The translations under genes were made by a program, and so were the position numbers. A DNA stretch of 11,848 bases from Chloroflexia bacterium (lineage in GTDB: Bacteria > Chloroflexota > Chloroflexia > Thermomicrobiales > UBA6265): positions 1-11,848 of the forward strand of contig JACCVE010000368.1 of the NCBI GenBank assembly GCA_013698285.1, given 5' to 3'. Positions 1-6,671 of the stretch are shown here, piece after piece; position 1 is the first letter of the stretch; the number at the start of each line of letters is the position of its first letter. Below the pieces are notes generated by a model. It saw nothing but the letters and a program-made list of their open reading frames with translations. It was not told the origin of the DNA and ran no database searches.

Positions 1-302
1 TCCGCGTCGATGGCGAGCCGGCGCCGGTCGTCGAGCGGCTCCGGGCGCGAGGCTTCACAGCGAGGGCCGGAGTGGGGGAGTCAGGTCAGGATATCGTCGT
101 CTCCCCCGAGTCGGACGAGGCCTACGATGCGATCCGCGACGCCGTCGCCGAGCTCGGCTTGCCGCTGCGCATGCTGAGGACCCGGTCCAGTTCGCTGGAA
201 GACCTCTACATCGGTGAGCTGAGCAACGGTACCGGCGAGGTGATTGACCTCCGCGCGGGCCGGCTGACGAGCACGACGGAGCGCGACCATGCAACGCGGT
301 GA
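1..302 (+). CDS. ABC transporter ATP-binding protein, C-terminal fragment (5' end outside window)
   Basis: The reading frame is open from base 3 to the TGA at 300-302 and carries about 99 C-terminal residues. No nucleotide-binding motifs are inside the window. The assignment rests on the C-terminal layout: a short regulatory-type domain (ending in SPESDEAYDAIRDAVAELG) followed by LPLRMLRTRSSSLEDLYIGEL. This is the L...SLEDLF-type element that closes many ABC-2 exporter ATPases. The complete ATPase encoded at 1225-2277 ends with a matching element (IRLRGLQPADESLTSVF). It overlaps the downstream permease start by 14 bases, so the two are probably translationally coupled and form one exporter. 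The substrate cannot be read from this fragment. Confidence 0.75.
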   Translation, partial: RVDGEPAPVVERLRARGFTARAGVGESGQDIVVSPESDEAYDAIRDAVAELGLPLRMLRTRSSSLEDLYIGELSNGTGEVIDLRAGRLTSTTERDHATR

Positions 303-1197
303 CATCGCGGTGGCACCGGCCCCGGGCGGCCAGGCGGCACCGGGCACCCCCCGGTATGGGGAGGTCTTCGATCGGGGCTACCAGCGATATGGCGGGACCC
401 GGCTCGGTCGCGGGCACGGGGTCTGGGCGGTGGCCCGGTACTCGATGCGGCGGGCGATGGGGTTCAAGAAGAGCTGGTCGTCGAAGGTGATCCCGTTCTT
501 CGTCTATATCGCCGCCGCCCTGACCGCCATGATCCCGATCGGGATCGAGGCCTTCATCGACCAGGAGGCGATCGATTATCCCGACTTCTTCGGATTGCTC
601 TACGTCCTGCAGGGCATCTTCATCGCCACCATCGCGCCCGAGTTCCTGTGTAGTGACCGCCGAGAGAAAGTGCTGTCGCTGTACTTCTGCCGCTCCATTA
701 CTCGGCTCGACTACCTCCTCGGCAAACTCCTCGGGACGGGGCTGTTGGCCCTGACCGTCACCCTCGCTCCTGCCCTGGTCCTGTGGTTCGGGCGCCAACT
801 CCTGGCAGACGCTCCCCTGGATGCGCTCTGGAGCAATCTGCCCGACCTCGGCCGTCTGCTGCTCGTCGGAGTCCTGCTGGCCATCTATCTGGCCGCCGGT
901 GGTCTGGCAATCTCGTCGTTCACCGGCCGCAAGAGCATCGCCGTGGCGGTGATCATCGTTGGTATCGTGGTAGTCGAGTCGTTGGTCGGTCTGCTCGGCG
1001 TGGCCCTCGAAGGGGACTTCCGGCGGTACAGCATCTTCGTCAGCCCGACCACCGTGACCGCGGGGTTATCCAGCGGCATCTTTTGGGCAGAGGATCCGAC
1101 GCTCGATTTCCCGTGGTGGGGATATGGGATCGCCATGGTGGTGACGATCCTCGTGTGCCTGGCGGTGATGTACAGGCGCTACGTCCATGAAGACTGA
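289..1197 (+). CDS. ABC-2 type transporter permease (first module)
   Basis: This 302-residue protein is the likely membrane partner of the ATPase whose tail overlaps its start. The N-terminal cytoplasmic segment contains GEVFDRGYQRYGGTRLGR (residues 24-41), a GYQ-Y-G-R-GR pattern I associate with ABC-2 permeases of GC-rich Chloroflexota and Actinobacteria. Six hydrophobic spans are visible at about 67-86, 100-118, 146-167, 188-210, 216-238 and 277-296. Between spans 2 and 3 lies SDRREKVLSLYFCRSITRLDY, matching the DR-K-LPLYLSRP-TRLDY motif of ABC-2 permeases. The start is supported by GGAG at 278-281, seven bases before the ATG. It ends in a short charged tail (YRRYVHED). The exported substrate is unknown; a drug, lipid or peptide exporter is the usual guess. 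Confidence 0.85.
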   Translation: MQRGDIAVAPAPGGQAAPGTPRYGEVFDRGYQRYGGTRLGRGHGVWAVARYSMRRAMGFKKSWSSKVIPFFVYIAAALTAMIPIGIEAFIDQEAIDYPDFFGLLYVLQGIFIATIAPEFLCSDRREKVLSLYFCRSITRLDYLLGKLLGTGLLALTVTLAPALVLWFGRQLLADAPLDALWSNLPDLGRLLLVGVLLAIYLAAGGLAISSFTGRKSIAVAVIIVGIVVVESLVGLLGVALEGDFRRYSIFVSPTTVTAGLSSGIFWAEDPTLDFPWWGYGIAMVVTILVCLAVMYRRYVHED

Positions 1198-1224
1198 CCG
1201 GAGACGCTCGAGACGCGGGACGGG

Positions 1225-2277
1225 ATGCGTGACCTCATGGTGACATCGCCACGACTCCGGACAGAACCGGACAACAGCACCACCAGACTCGAGACGACCC
1301 CCGCTCGCGTGACGGGTGATGGGTCCGAACGGGGCAGCCTGCCCGGACTGTCGGCCGGACGTGCGGCCACCATCACCGTCGAGTCGGTCTCCAAGTGGTA
1401 TGGCGACATCGTCGCCGTCTCGGACGTGTCCTTTGGCGTCGCGCCCGGCGTCACGGCGCTGTTGGGACCCAACGGCGCGGGCAAATCGACGTTGCTGAAG
1501 ATGGTCGCCGGGTTGGTCTCGCCGTCGTCGGGTCGCATCCTGGTCGCCGGTCACCCGCCGCGGGGAGAGTCGGCCGACTACAGGCGCCTGGGGCTGGTGC
1601 CGGAGCAGGAGGAGATCTACCCCTTCCTGACGGGGCGAGAGTTCGTCCGGCTCAATGCCCTCCTGCAACGGCTGCCAAAGCCCGACCAGGCCACCGACGA
1701 CGCCATCGCCATGGTCGAGATGGGCGACGCGGCGGGCCGCCCGATCGGCGGCTACTCGAAGGGGATGCGGCAGCGGATCAAGGTCGCCGCTGCCCTGGTC
1801 CACGATCCCGAGGTCTTGCTGCTCGACGAGCCGCTCAACGGCATGGACCCCGTCCAGCGGGTGCGGTTGATCGACCTGATGAAGCGGCTCGGGGAGCGGG
1901 GGAAGACGGTCCTGGTCTCCTCCCACGTATTGGTCGAGGTCGAGCGGTTCGCCGAGAGCATCCTGGTCATCGTCAATGGCAAGCTGGCCGCCGCAGGCGA
2001 CTACAGGACGATCCGGGACCGGATCGACCGCCACGACCACGTGATCGGCATCCTGACCGATGATCCCCGCCGCCTGGCGGCGGTGCTGGTGGCAGACACC
2101 GCGATCCGCTCGGTCCGCTTCGACGGGCCGGATCGCGTCATCGTCGAGACGAACGATGTCCGGCGGTGCGCCCGGATCGTGCCGGCCCTGGCAAGGGATC
2201 ACGGCATCCGGTTGCGAGGCTTACAGCCCGCCGACGAGTCGTTGACCTCGGTCTTCGCGTACCTGACGGAGCGGTGA
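1225..2277 (+). CDS. ABC transporter ATP-binding protein (second module)
   Basis: This complete 350-residue ABC ATPase should power the permease encoded downstream. Motifs in order: Walker A GPNGAGKST (81-89), Q-loop Q128 in LVPEQEE, signature GGYSKGMRQR (175-184), Walker B VLLLDEP with catalytic E202, D-loop GMDP (206-209), and switch histidine H234 in VSSHVL. The signature is the SKGM variant of LSGGQ, common in ABC-2 exporters. A C-terminal domain (about 260-350) ends in the LQPADESLTSVF element. The domain proper starts near residue 49 (TITVESVSKWYG), so about 48 residues of low-complexity, Ser/Thr/Arg-rich sequence precede it. No strong ribosome site precedes the ATG at 1225 (only GGGACGGG), so the true start may be further downstream. 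It lies 27 bases after the first permease. Confidence 0.9.
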   Translation: MRDLMVTSPRLRTEPDNSTTRLETTPARVTGDGSERGSLPGLSAGRAATITVESVSKWYGDIVAVSDVSFGVAPGVTALLGPNGAGKSTLLKMVAGLVSPSSGRILVAGHPPRGESADYRRLGLVPEQEEIYPFLTGREFVRLNALLQRLPKPDQATDDAIAMVEMGDAAGRPIGGYSKGMRQRIKVAAALVHDPEVLLLDEPLNGMDPVQRVRLIDLMKRLGERGKTVLVSSHVLVEVERFAESILVIVNGKLAAAGDYRTIRDRIDRHDHVIGILTDDPRRLAAVLVADTAIRSVRFDGPDRVIVETNDVRRCARIVPALARDHGIRLRGLQPADESLTSVFAYLTER

Positions 2278-2344
2278 TGAACCACGCCATATGCCACGCG
2301 CTGCCCGATTGGTCCCCGGTGCGACCCGTGAGAGGACCACGCCG

Positions 2345-3130
2345 GTGACGATCTTACCGTGGCGGCCATTCCCGATCATGACCCTGACGATCCGCCAGTT
2401 CCTCGTCGGGCGGGCGGTCCGGATCGTCGCCGCGCTGGCGGCGGTCCCGTTGCTCTTCGCGCTGGTCTACCGGATCAATTCGGAGTGGTCGACAGTCTAC
2501 GCGTTCCTGGTGGACCGGGTCTTCCTCGACGTGTTCTCTCCGACGCTGCTGCCGATCATGGTCCTGATCCTGGCGACCGGCGCCCTTGGAAACGAGGTCG
2601 AGGACCGGACGTTGCTCTACCTGACACTGAAGCCGCGCACCCGCCTCCGCATCGTCTTGGAAAAGTTCGGCGGCATCTTGCTCGTCGCCGTGCCGACGAT
2701 CCTGGCGGGCCTGGCCCTCGCCTTTGCCCTGGCCTCGACCGCGCCCGGCCCGCGCCGCCTGATCGACCGGGGCCTGGATCAGCCGGACCTGATGCCGGTC
2801 TTCGTCGCCGCGATGGTCGCCGCGTTCTTCGGCATCGTCGCCTTCGCGGCCATCTTCCTGGCCGTCAGCTTGTTCGTGCCCCGGGCCCTGTTGGTCGGCA
2901 TCGTCTATGCCTTCGCCTGGGAAAGCCTGCTCGGCCGGTTCATCGGCGGCATCCGGCTGATCAGCATCCGCCACTACGTGCAGTCGATCTTCGTCTCCAT
3001 GCTCGACGATCCCGACTGGACGATCGCCAACGCATTCACCGCCCGAGCGGCGATGGTCACGATCCTCGTTGCAGTGGTGCTCTCGATCGCCCTGGCCACC
3101 TGGCGCCTGGGCCGGATGCAATTGGACTGA
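2345..3130 (+). CDS. ABC-2 type transporter permease (second module)
   Basis: This 261-residue integral membrane protein follows its probable ATPase. Hydrophobic spans lie at about 26-42, 64-82, 109-131, 152-176, 182-198 and 236-253. Between spans 2 and 3 it has NEVEDRTLLYLTLKPRTRLRIVLEK, the same DR...LYL...R-R...K signature as the first permease, although overall the two proteins look only distantly related. I chose the GTG at 2345 because GAGAGGA (2330-2336) lies eight bases upstream. An in-frame ATG at 2291 would add 18 residues (MPRAARLVPG...) without a comparable ribosome site. The two ATPase/permease pairs in tandem may build one heteromeric exporter or two related ones. The substrate is unknown. 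Confidence 0.82.
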   Translation: MTILPWRPFPIMTLTIRQFLVGRAVRIVAALAAVPLLFALVYRINSEWSTVYAFLVDRVFLDVFSPTLLPIMVLILATGALGNEVEDRTLLYLTLKPRTRLRIVLEKFGGILLVAVPTILAGLALAFALASTAPGPRRLIDRGLDQPDLMPVFVAAMVAAFFGIVAFAAIFLAVSLFVPRALLVGIVYAFAWESLLGRFIGGIRLISIRHYVQSIFVSMLDDPDWTIANAFTARAAMVTILVAVVLSIALATWRLGRMQLD

Positions 3131-3142
3131 CGACCGGGACCG

Positions 3143-3158
3143 GGCGACACCAGTCGCC
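3143..3158 (+). other. Short hairpin after the second permease gene
   Basis: GGCGAC (3143-3148) pairs with GTCGCC (3153-3158) around a 4-base loop ACCA, starting 12 bases after the permease stop codon. No T-run follows; AGAGGA, the ribosome site of the next gene, comes directly after. It could be a weak attenuator or mRNA stabiliser, or chance in GC-rich DNA. Confidence 0.3.
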
Positions 3159-3174
3159 AGAGAGGACAGCGTCG

Positions 3175-4176
3175 ATGGTGGCTGACCACCGTGGGACACA
3201 TGGGGATGCGATCTTGCCGCTGGCGGCGAGTGGTCCCGATCGGGACCGCTGGCGGCGTTCCCCGCGCCGGATGAGCCTAGGCCTGATGGTGCCGATCTTC
3301 GAGAATTCGGCCTTCGGTGGCACGCCGGGTTTCGGGGACATGCTCCAGATCGTGCGGACCGCGGCCGCGTCCGGCTTCGACATCGTCTGGTTCGCCGATC
3401 ACTTCTCGGCCGTCACACCCGCCGGCGAGCCGGGCCGGGGTGTCTGGGAGTGCTTCACGACGATGGCCGGGCTCGCCGCCGCGACGAATGACCTGGACAT
3501 CGAACTCGGCACATTGGTCGCCTGTACTGGCTTCCGGAACCCGGGCGCGCTGGCGAAGACGGCCGAGACGCTCGACGAGGTCAGCGGCGGCCGCTTCATC
3601 CTCGGCCTCGGGGCCGGTTGGCACAAGCCCGAGTACGACATGTTCGGGATGCCGTTCGACCACCGGGCCTCCCGCTTCGAGGAGGCGATCGCGATCGTCA
3701 CCGATCTCCTGCGGACCGGCGAATCGCACCGGCACGGGCAGTACTTTCAGACCCACGAAGCCTTCAACCGGCCCAGGGGGCCGCGCGCCGTGACCGGCGG
3801 CCCCCCTATCCTGGTCGGCACGTCGGGCGAGCGGATGCTGGAGATCACGGCGCGCTACGCCGAGGCCTGGAACACCGTCTGGCACCCCGATGCCGAGGCG
3901 GCACGGCCGAAGGTCCAGGCCCTGCACCGGGCGTGCGAGGCGGTCGGCCGCGACCCGAGCTCGATCGTGATGACGGCCGGCGGCAACATTGCCCTCGACG
4001 GGTACACCGGCACCCGGCCCGACCCGATGCGGGGCAGCGTCGGGGAGATCGCCGGCCGGGTCGCCGCCTTCGCCGGTCTGGGGTTCGAGCACTTCGTCTG
4101 TGGCCTGGACCCCTGCACGCCGGCGAGCGTGGCAGAATTCGGGGCCACGGTCGCGGCGATCGACCAGGCGATGTGA
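3175..4176 (+). CDS. LLM (luciferase-like) class, probably F420-dependent oxidoreductase
   Basis: This 333-residue TIM-barrel oxidoreductase belongs to the bacterial luciferase-like superfamily, whose members use F420 or FMN. Visible landmarks are MSLGLMVPIFEN (first strand, 33-44), GFDIVWFADHF (68-78), LGTLVACTGFRNPGALAKTAETLDEVSGGRF with LGLGAGWHKPEY (111-154), the RFEEAI segment after DHRAS, and GGPPILVGTSGERML...YAEAWN (208-233). The layout resembles the Rv1855c-like F420 subgroup more than F420-dependent glucose-6-phosphate dehydrogenase. Start 3175 is favoured by AGAGGA at 3161-3166, eight bases upstream, but ATG 3271 (MSLGLM) sits exactly at the conserved first strand. The 32 residues between them (Arg/Asp-rich) may therefore not be translated. 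The physiological substrate is unknown. Confidence 0.85.
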   Translation: MVADHRGTHGDAILPLAASGPDRDRWRRSPRRMSLGLMVPIFENSAFGGTPGFGDMLQIVRTAAASGFDIVWFADHFSAVTPAGEPGRGVWECFTTMAGLAAATNDLDIELGTLVACTGFRNPGALAKTAETLDEVSGGRFILGLGAGWHKPEYDMFGMPFDHRASRFEEAIAIVTDLLRTGESHRHGQYFQTHEAFNRPRGPRAVTGGPPILVGTSGERMLEITARYAEAWNTVWHPDAEAARPKVQALHRACEAVGRDPSSIVMTAGGNIALDGYTGTRPDPMRGSVGEIAGRVAAFAGLGFEHFVCGLDPCTPASVAEFGATVAAIDQAM

Positions 4177-4250
4177 GACGGACCGGAACGGCGACGGGAT
4201 TCTGAACGCGTCCGCCCCACCGGGACGGCGCCTCGCAGGGTGGAGCGACG

Positions 4251-5246
4251 ATGGCTGAACGGTACGCGCTGGGCATCGATTTCGGCGGCACGAAGGTCCT
4301 CGCGGCAGTCGTCTCGCTCCGCACCGGGGAGATCGTGTCCTCGGCCAAGAAGAAGACCCGGCCCGACGACGGTCCGGAAGAGCTGGTGCAGCGGATCTTC
4401 TCCGTTGCCCAGGCCGCGCTGGACGATGCCGGGGCGAGTCAGCGGGCGCCGGTCATCTCCGCGATCGGGATTGGGATGGCCGGTCAGGTCGATCCTGTGG
4501 CAGGCGTCCTGCTCGGCACGCCGAACCTGGCCCAGTCGTCGGTCGAACTCCCGATCGCGGCCCGCCTGACGGAACGATTCGCCGTCCCGGCCGTGCTCCG
4601 GAACGATGTCCACATCGCTGCCGTCGGCGAGCAGCGCTTCGGGGCGGGCCACGATGCCGCCTCGTTCCTCTGCGTCTTCGTCGGTACCGGGATCGGCGGG
4701 GCGCTGGTCCAGGACGGCCAACTCGTTACCGGCTTCACCGGGACCGCCGGGGAGATCGGCCACATCATCGTCGATGCCGATGGCCGCCTGTGTGGCTGCG
4801 GTGGCCGGGGCCACCTGGAGGCCTACTCGTCGCGGACGGCGATGACCAAGGTCATCCTCGGCGAGATCAAGCGCGGCCGGGCGACCCGCCTCACCGAGGT
4901 CTTTGCCCTGGATGACGGGACGCTCGGGCGAGGAGCGGCCCTGCGATCCGGGATGCTGTCCCGGGCGGTGGCGGATGGCGACGAACTGGTGACCGAGGTC
5001 GTCCGCGACGCCGCACGGTACCTGGGGTTCGGTCTCGCCAGCGTGATCAACGTCGTCAACCCGCAACGGCTGATCCTGGGGGGCGGGGTGATCGAGGCGG
5101 TCGACCTGATGTTCGAGGTGGCCGCGGAGACGGCCCGGCGGGAAGCATTGCCGGTAGCGGGCCGCGGGATCGAGATTGTGCGGGCCGGATTGGGCGACAA
5201 TTCCGGCGTCGTCGGGGCGGCGATGATCGCGGGCGCCGCCGCCTGA
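4251..5246 (+). CDS. ROK family sugar kinase (glucokinase-like)
   Basis: This 331-residue cytoplasmic kinase is expected to phosphorylate glucose or a related hexose or N-acetyl-hexosamine with ATP. Motifs: phosphate-binding DFGGTK (10-15), catalytic-base region RNDVHIAAVGE with D119, second phosphate motif FVGTGIGGALV (143-153), sugar/metal motif GEIGHI with E168 and H171, and the ROK zinc signature CGCGGRGHLE (181-190). In that signature the third cysteine is replaced by H188, giving a C-C-H plus H171 set that could still bind zinc. The adenosine motif PQRLILGGGV lies at 271-280. No N-terminal helix-turn-helix is present, so this is an enzyme and not a ROK repressor. GGGTGGAG (4238-4245) ends five bases before the ATG. 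It lies 74 bases after the oxidoreductase on the same strand. Confidence 0.9.
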   Translation: MAERYALGIDFGGTKVLAAVVSLRTGEIVSSAKKKTRPDDGPEELVQRIFSVAQAALDDAGASQRAPVISAIGIGMAGQVDPVAGVLLGTPNLAQSSVELPIAARLTERFAVPAVLRNDVHIAAVGEQRFGAGHDAASFLCVFVGTGIGGALVQDGQLVTGFTGTAGEIGHIIVDADGRLCGCGGRGHLEAYSSRTAMTKVILGEIKRGRATRLTEVFALDDGTLGRGAALRSGMLSRAVADGDELVTEVVRDAARYLGFGLASVINVVNPQRLILGGGVIEAVDLMFEVAAETARREALPVAGRGIEIVRAGLGDNSGVVGAAMIAGAAA

Positions 5247-5270
5247 GACCGGCGGGGGGTCGCGCCGGTC
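5247..5270 (+). terminator. Hairpin directly after the ROK kinase stop codon (candidate terminator)
   Basis: GACCGGCG (5247-5254) and CGCCGGTC (5263-5270) form a perfect 8-bp stem with an 8-base loop, beginning at the first base after the TGA. No U-tract follows (AATGAGCACG), so classical intrinsic termination is doubtful. A Rho-type end, mRNA 3' protection or partial attenuation all fit. Its place before a 190-base non-coding stretch suggests the left-arm transcript ends here. Confidence 0.5.
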
Positions 5271-5290
5271 AATGAGCACGACGGACGCCA

Positions 5291-5299
5291 TGCTAGACT
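5291..5299 (+). promoter_or_regulatory. Possible extended -10 promoter for the NYN gene
   Basis: TGCTAGACT reads as TGN plus a -10-like TAGACT (5294-5299), the best match in the 213-base gap upstream of the NYN gene. No convincing -35 lies 16-18 bases upstream. If used, it would give a leader of about 155 bases. Confidence 0.25.
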
Positions 5300-5388
5300 T
5301 CGTCCCGGGCGCCAGCCCCGCCTTCCGGTCCAGCGTGCGACCGCGGTGAGGGTCAGGGTGGGACTATCGCGTGTCCTGGTGAAATCAA

Positions 5389-5416
5389 GGTGGGGAAAGA
5401 GTCGGATGACCCCACC
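5389..5416 (+). other. Leader hairpin upstream of the NYN gene
   Basis: GGTGGGG (5389-5395) pairs perfectly with CCCCACC (5410-5416) across a 14-base loop (AAAGAGTCGGATGA). A second weaker stem (GAAC..CGA with TCGGTTC, about 5422-5445) ends at the ribosome-binding site GAGAGGTG (5446-5453). I do not recognise a known riboswitch class. The arrangement could modulate translation of the NYN gene, but that is inference. Confidence 0.3.
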
Positions 5417-5459
5417 GGCATGAACGGCGATAAGCTTTTCGGTTCGAGAGGTGTGCATC

Positions 5460-6563
5460 ATGGGAGACGATCACGTGCAGATTCCGTACAGCGATGGGAC
5501 CGGCGGTGAGGTGGCCGTCTTCGTCGATTTGGAGAACATCCGCTACTCCAGTATCAACTCGTTCGGCCGGGAGCCGGACCCGATCGCCTGGCGCGACAAG
5601 GCGCTCCGCTATGGGTTGATGGCCGTCGCGCGGGCCTACGCCGATTTCGATCAGCACCCGCCCCAGGTCCGGACCCGGCTCGACGTGGCCGGGATCGAAG
5701 CCCAGCACTTCCCGGCCAAGCGGTCGATCGACCAGGCCGGTCGCGAGAAGATCCAGTCTCGCTCCGACCTCAGCCTGGTGATCGACATCATCAACACCGC
5801 GCTTACCCGGCCCGACATCAAGACCTTCCTGCTGTTCACCGGCGACAAGGACTTCATCCGGGTCGTGACGATCCTCCGCAACCGGCTTGGGAAACGGGTG
5901 ATCATCTGCGGCGTGCCCGGTTCGGTCAGCCCGGATCTCGTGGCCGCCGCCGGGGAGGAAGACCCGCTCGACATCGCCCGCTCCGTCGATATGGACATCG
6001 CCGTGATCCGGGCCATCGACGCCTACGTGGCCCAGTTGCACGACGGCTTCGTCCCCACCCAAAGTCACATGAGCCGGACCTTGTGGCGCTTCCTGGACCG
6101 GGCCGTGCTGCAGTCCGAGCACATCGAGGCCAAGGTGATGGAATTCCTCCGGAAGGGCATCCTGACCAAGCGGCCGTGCGTCAACGGCCAGGGTCAGGAG
6201 TTGGTCACCACCGAGTTGAACCTCGATCATCCGCTGGTGCGGGAGACGCTGCCGCATCGCGTCGAGGCCATCGCGGCACTCCCCGTCGACGACGAGGACG
6301 CGGATGGTGACGCGTATTACGACGGCTACGATGACGGCGAGGAGACGGTCGATGGCGGCGTGACGGTCTCCGGCGAGGCCGGAACGGTGACGACCGGGTC
6401 AGACGACGACGAAGACGAGGAGCCCGCGGAGGGCAACGTGCTCACCGCCGCCGATGTCGAAGACGAAGCGGAAGACGAGGACGAGGACGACAATTGGGGT
6501 AACGTGATCACCGCGCGGGATCGCGTCTACCGGGCGGGACTCCCCGCGCCCGGAAACGCTTGA
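5460..6563 (+). CDS. NYN domain (PIN-like, LabA-type) protein with acidic C-terminal tail
   Basis: This 367-residue protein starts at ATG 5460, where GAGAGGTG (5446-5453) gives a six-base gap; an in-frame GTG at 5451 is less likely. The NYN fold occupies about residues 17-175. Its acidic active-site candidates are D23 in VAVFVDLENI, D103 and D109 in SDLSLVIDII, and D129/D131 in LLFTGDKDF. The strand RVIICGVPGSVSPDL follows. NYN domains belong to the PIN nuclease fold and are generally linked to RNA cleavage or processing. Residues about 183-265 are mixed helical and may be a winged-helix or substrate-binding module (FVPTQSHMSRTLWRFLD, HIEAKVMEFLRKGIL). Residues 277-345 are strongly Asp/Glu-rich and probably disordered. 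GNVLTAADV (326-334) and GNVITARDRV (347-356) look like a small repeat flanking the last acidic run. Monocistronic, ending in a strong terminator. Confidence 0.85.
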   Translation: MGDDHVQIPYSDGTGGEVAVFVDLENIRYSSINSFGREPDPIAWRDKALRYGLMAVARAYADFDQHPPQVRTRLDVAGIEAQHFPAKRSIDQAGREKIQSRSDLSLVIDIINTALTRPDIKTFLLFTGDKDFIRVVTILRNRLGKRVIICGVPGSVSPDLVAAAGEEDPLDIARSVDMDIAVIRAIDAYVAQLHDGFVPTQSHMSRTLWRFLDRAVLQSEHIEAKVMEFLRKGILTKRPCVNGQGQELVTTELNLDHPLVRETLPHRVEAIAALPVDDEDADGDAYYDGYDDGEETVDGGVTVSGEAGTVTTGSDDDEDEEPAEGNVLTAADVEDEAEDEDEDDNWGNVITARDRVYRAGLPAPGNA

Positions 6564-6589
6564 CGAGGACGAGTCTCGATAGGACCTGG

Positions 6590-6621
6590 CGAGGGGAGGG
6601 GGTTGCGGCCCCCTCCCCTCG
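6590..6621 (+). terminator. Strong hairpin terminator between convergent genes
   Basis: A perfect 13-bp stem (6590-6602 with 6609-6621, strand CGAGGGGAGGGGG) closes a 6-base loop TTGCGG and is followed by TCGTTTCTC. It starts 26 bases after the NYN stop codon. The T-rich side faces the + strand. On the - strand the same hairpin could also stop transcripts leaving the Mur-ligase-like gene, though without a T-run. Confidence 0.85.
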
Positions 6622-6671
6622 TCGTTTCTCGGCACGGTCACCTCTCGGCGCTCCTGCCGTCCCGATGCCGC

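Noticed and set aside
2359..3174. In-frame extension of the oxidoreductase frame back through the permease gene
   Set aside because: The extension is a shadow of the permease and has no membrane or barrel pattern. AGAGGA before 3175 and the conserved first strand fix a later start.
3855..5291. Long open frame on the - strand opposite the oxidoreductase and ROK genes
   Set aside because: It is antisense to two clearly recognised genes and its translation is compositionally skewed (Arg/Gly/Asp-rich) with no domain. GC-rich DNA has few stop codons in shadow frames.
5272..5349. 25-residue ORF in the NYN leader (and another at 5420-5509 overlapping the NYN start)
   Set aside because: Neither has a ribosome-binding site or a recognisable product; the first spans the candidate -10 box.
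5441..5447. GGTTCGA resembling a tRNA T-loop upstream of the NYN gene
   Set aside because: The flanking five bases do not form a T-stem, and no acceptor, D or anticodon arm can be drawn around it.
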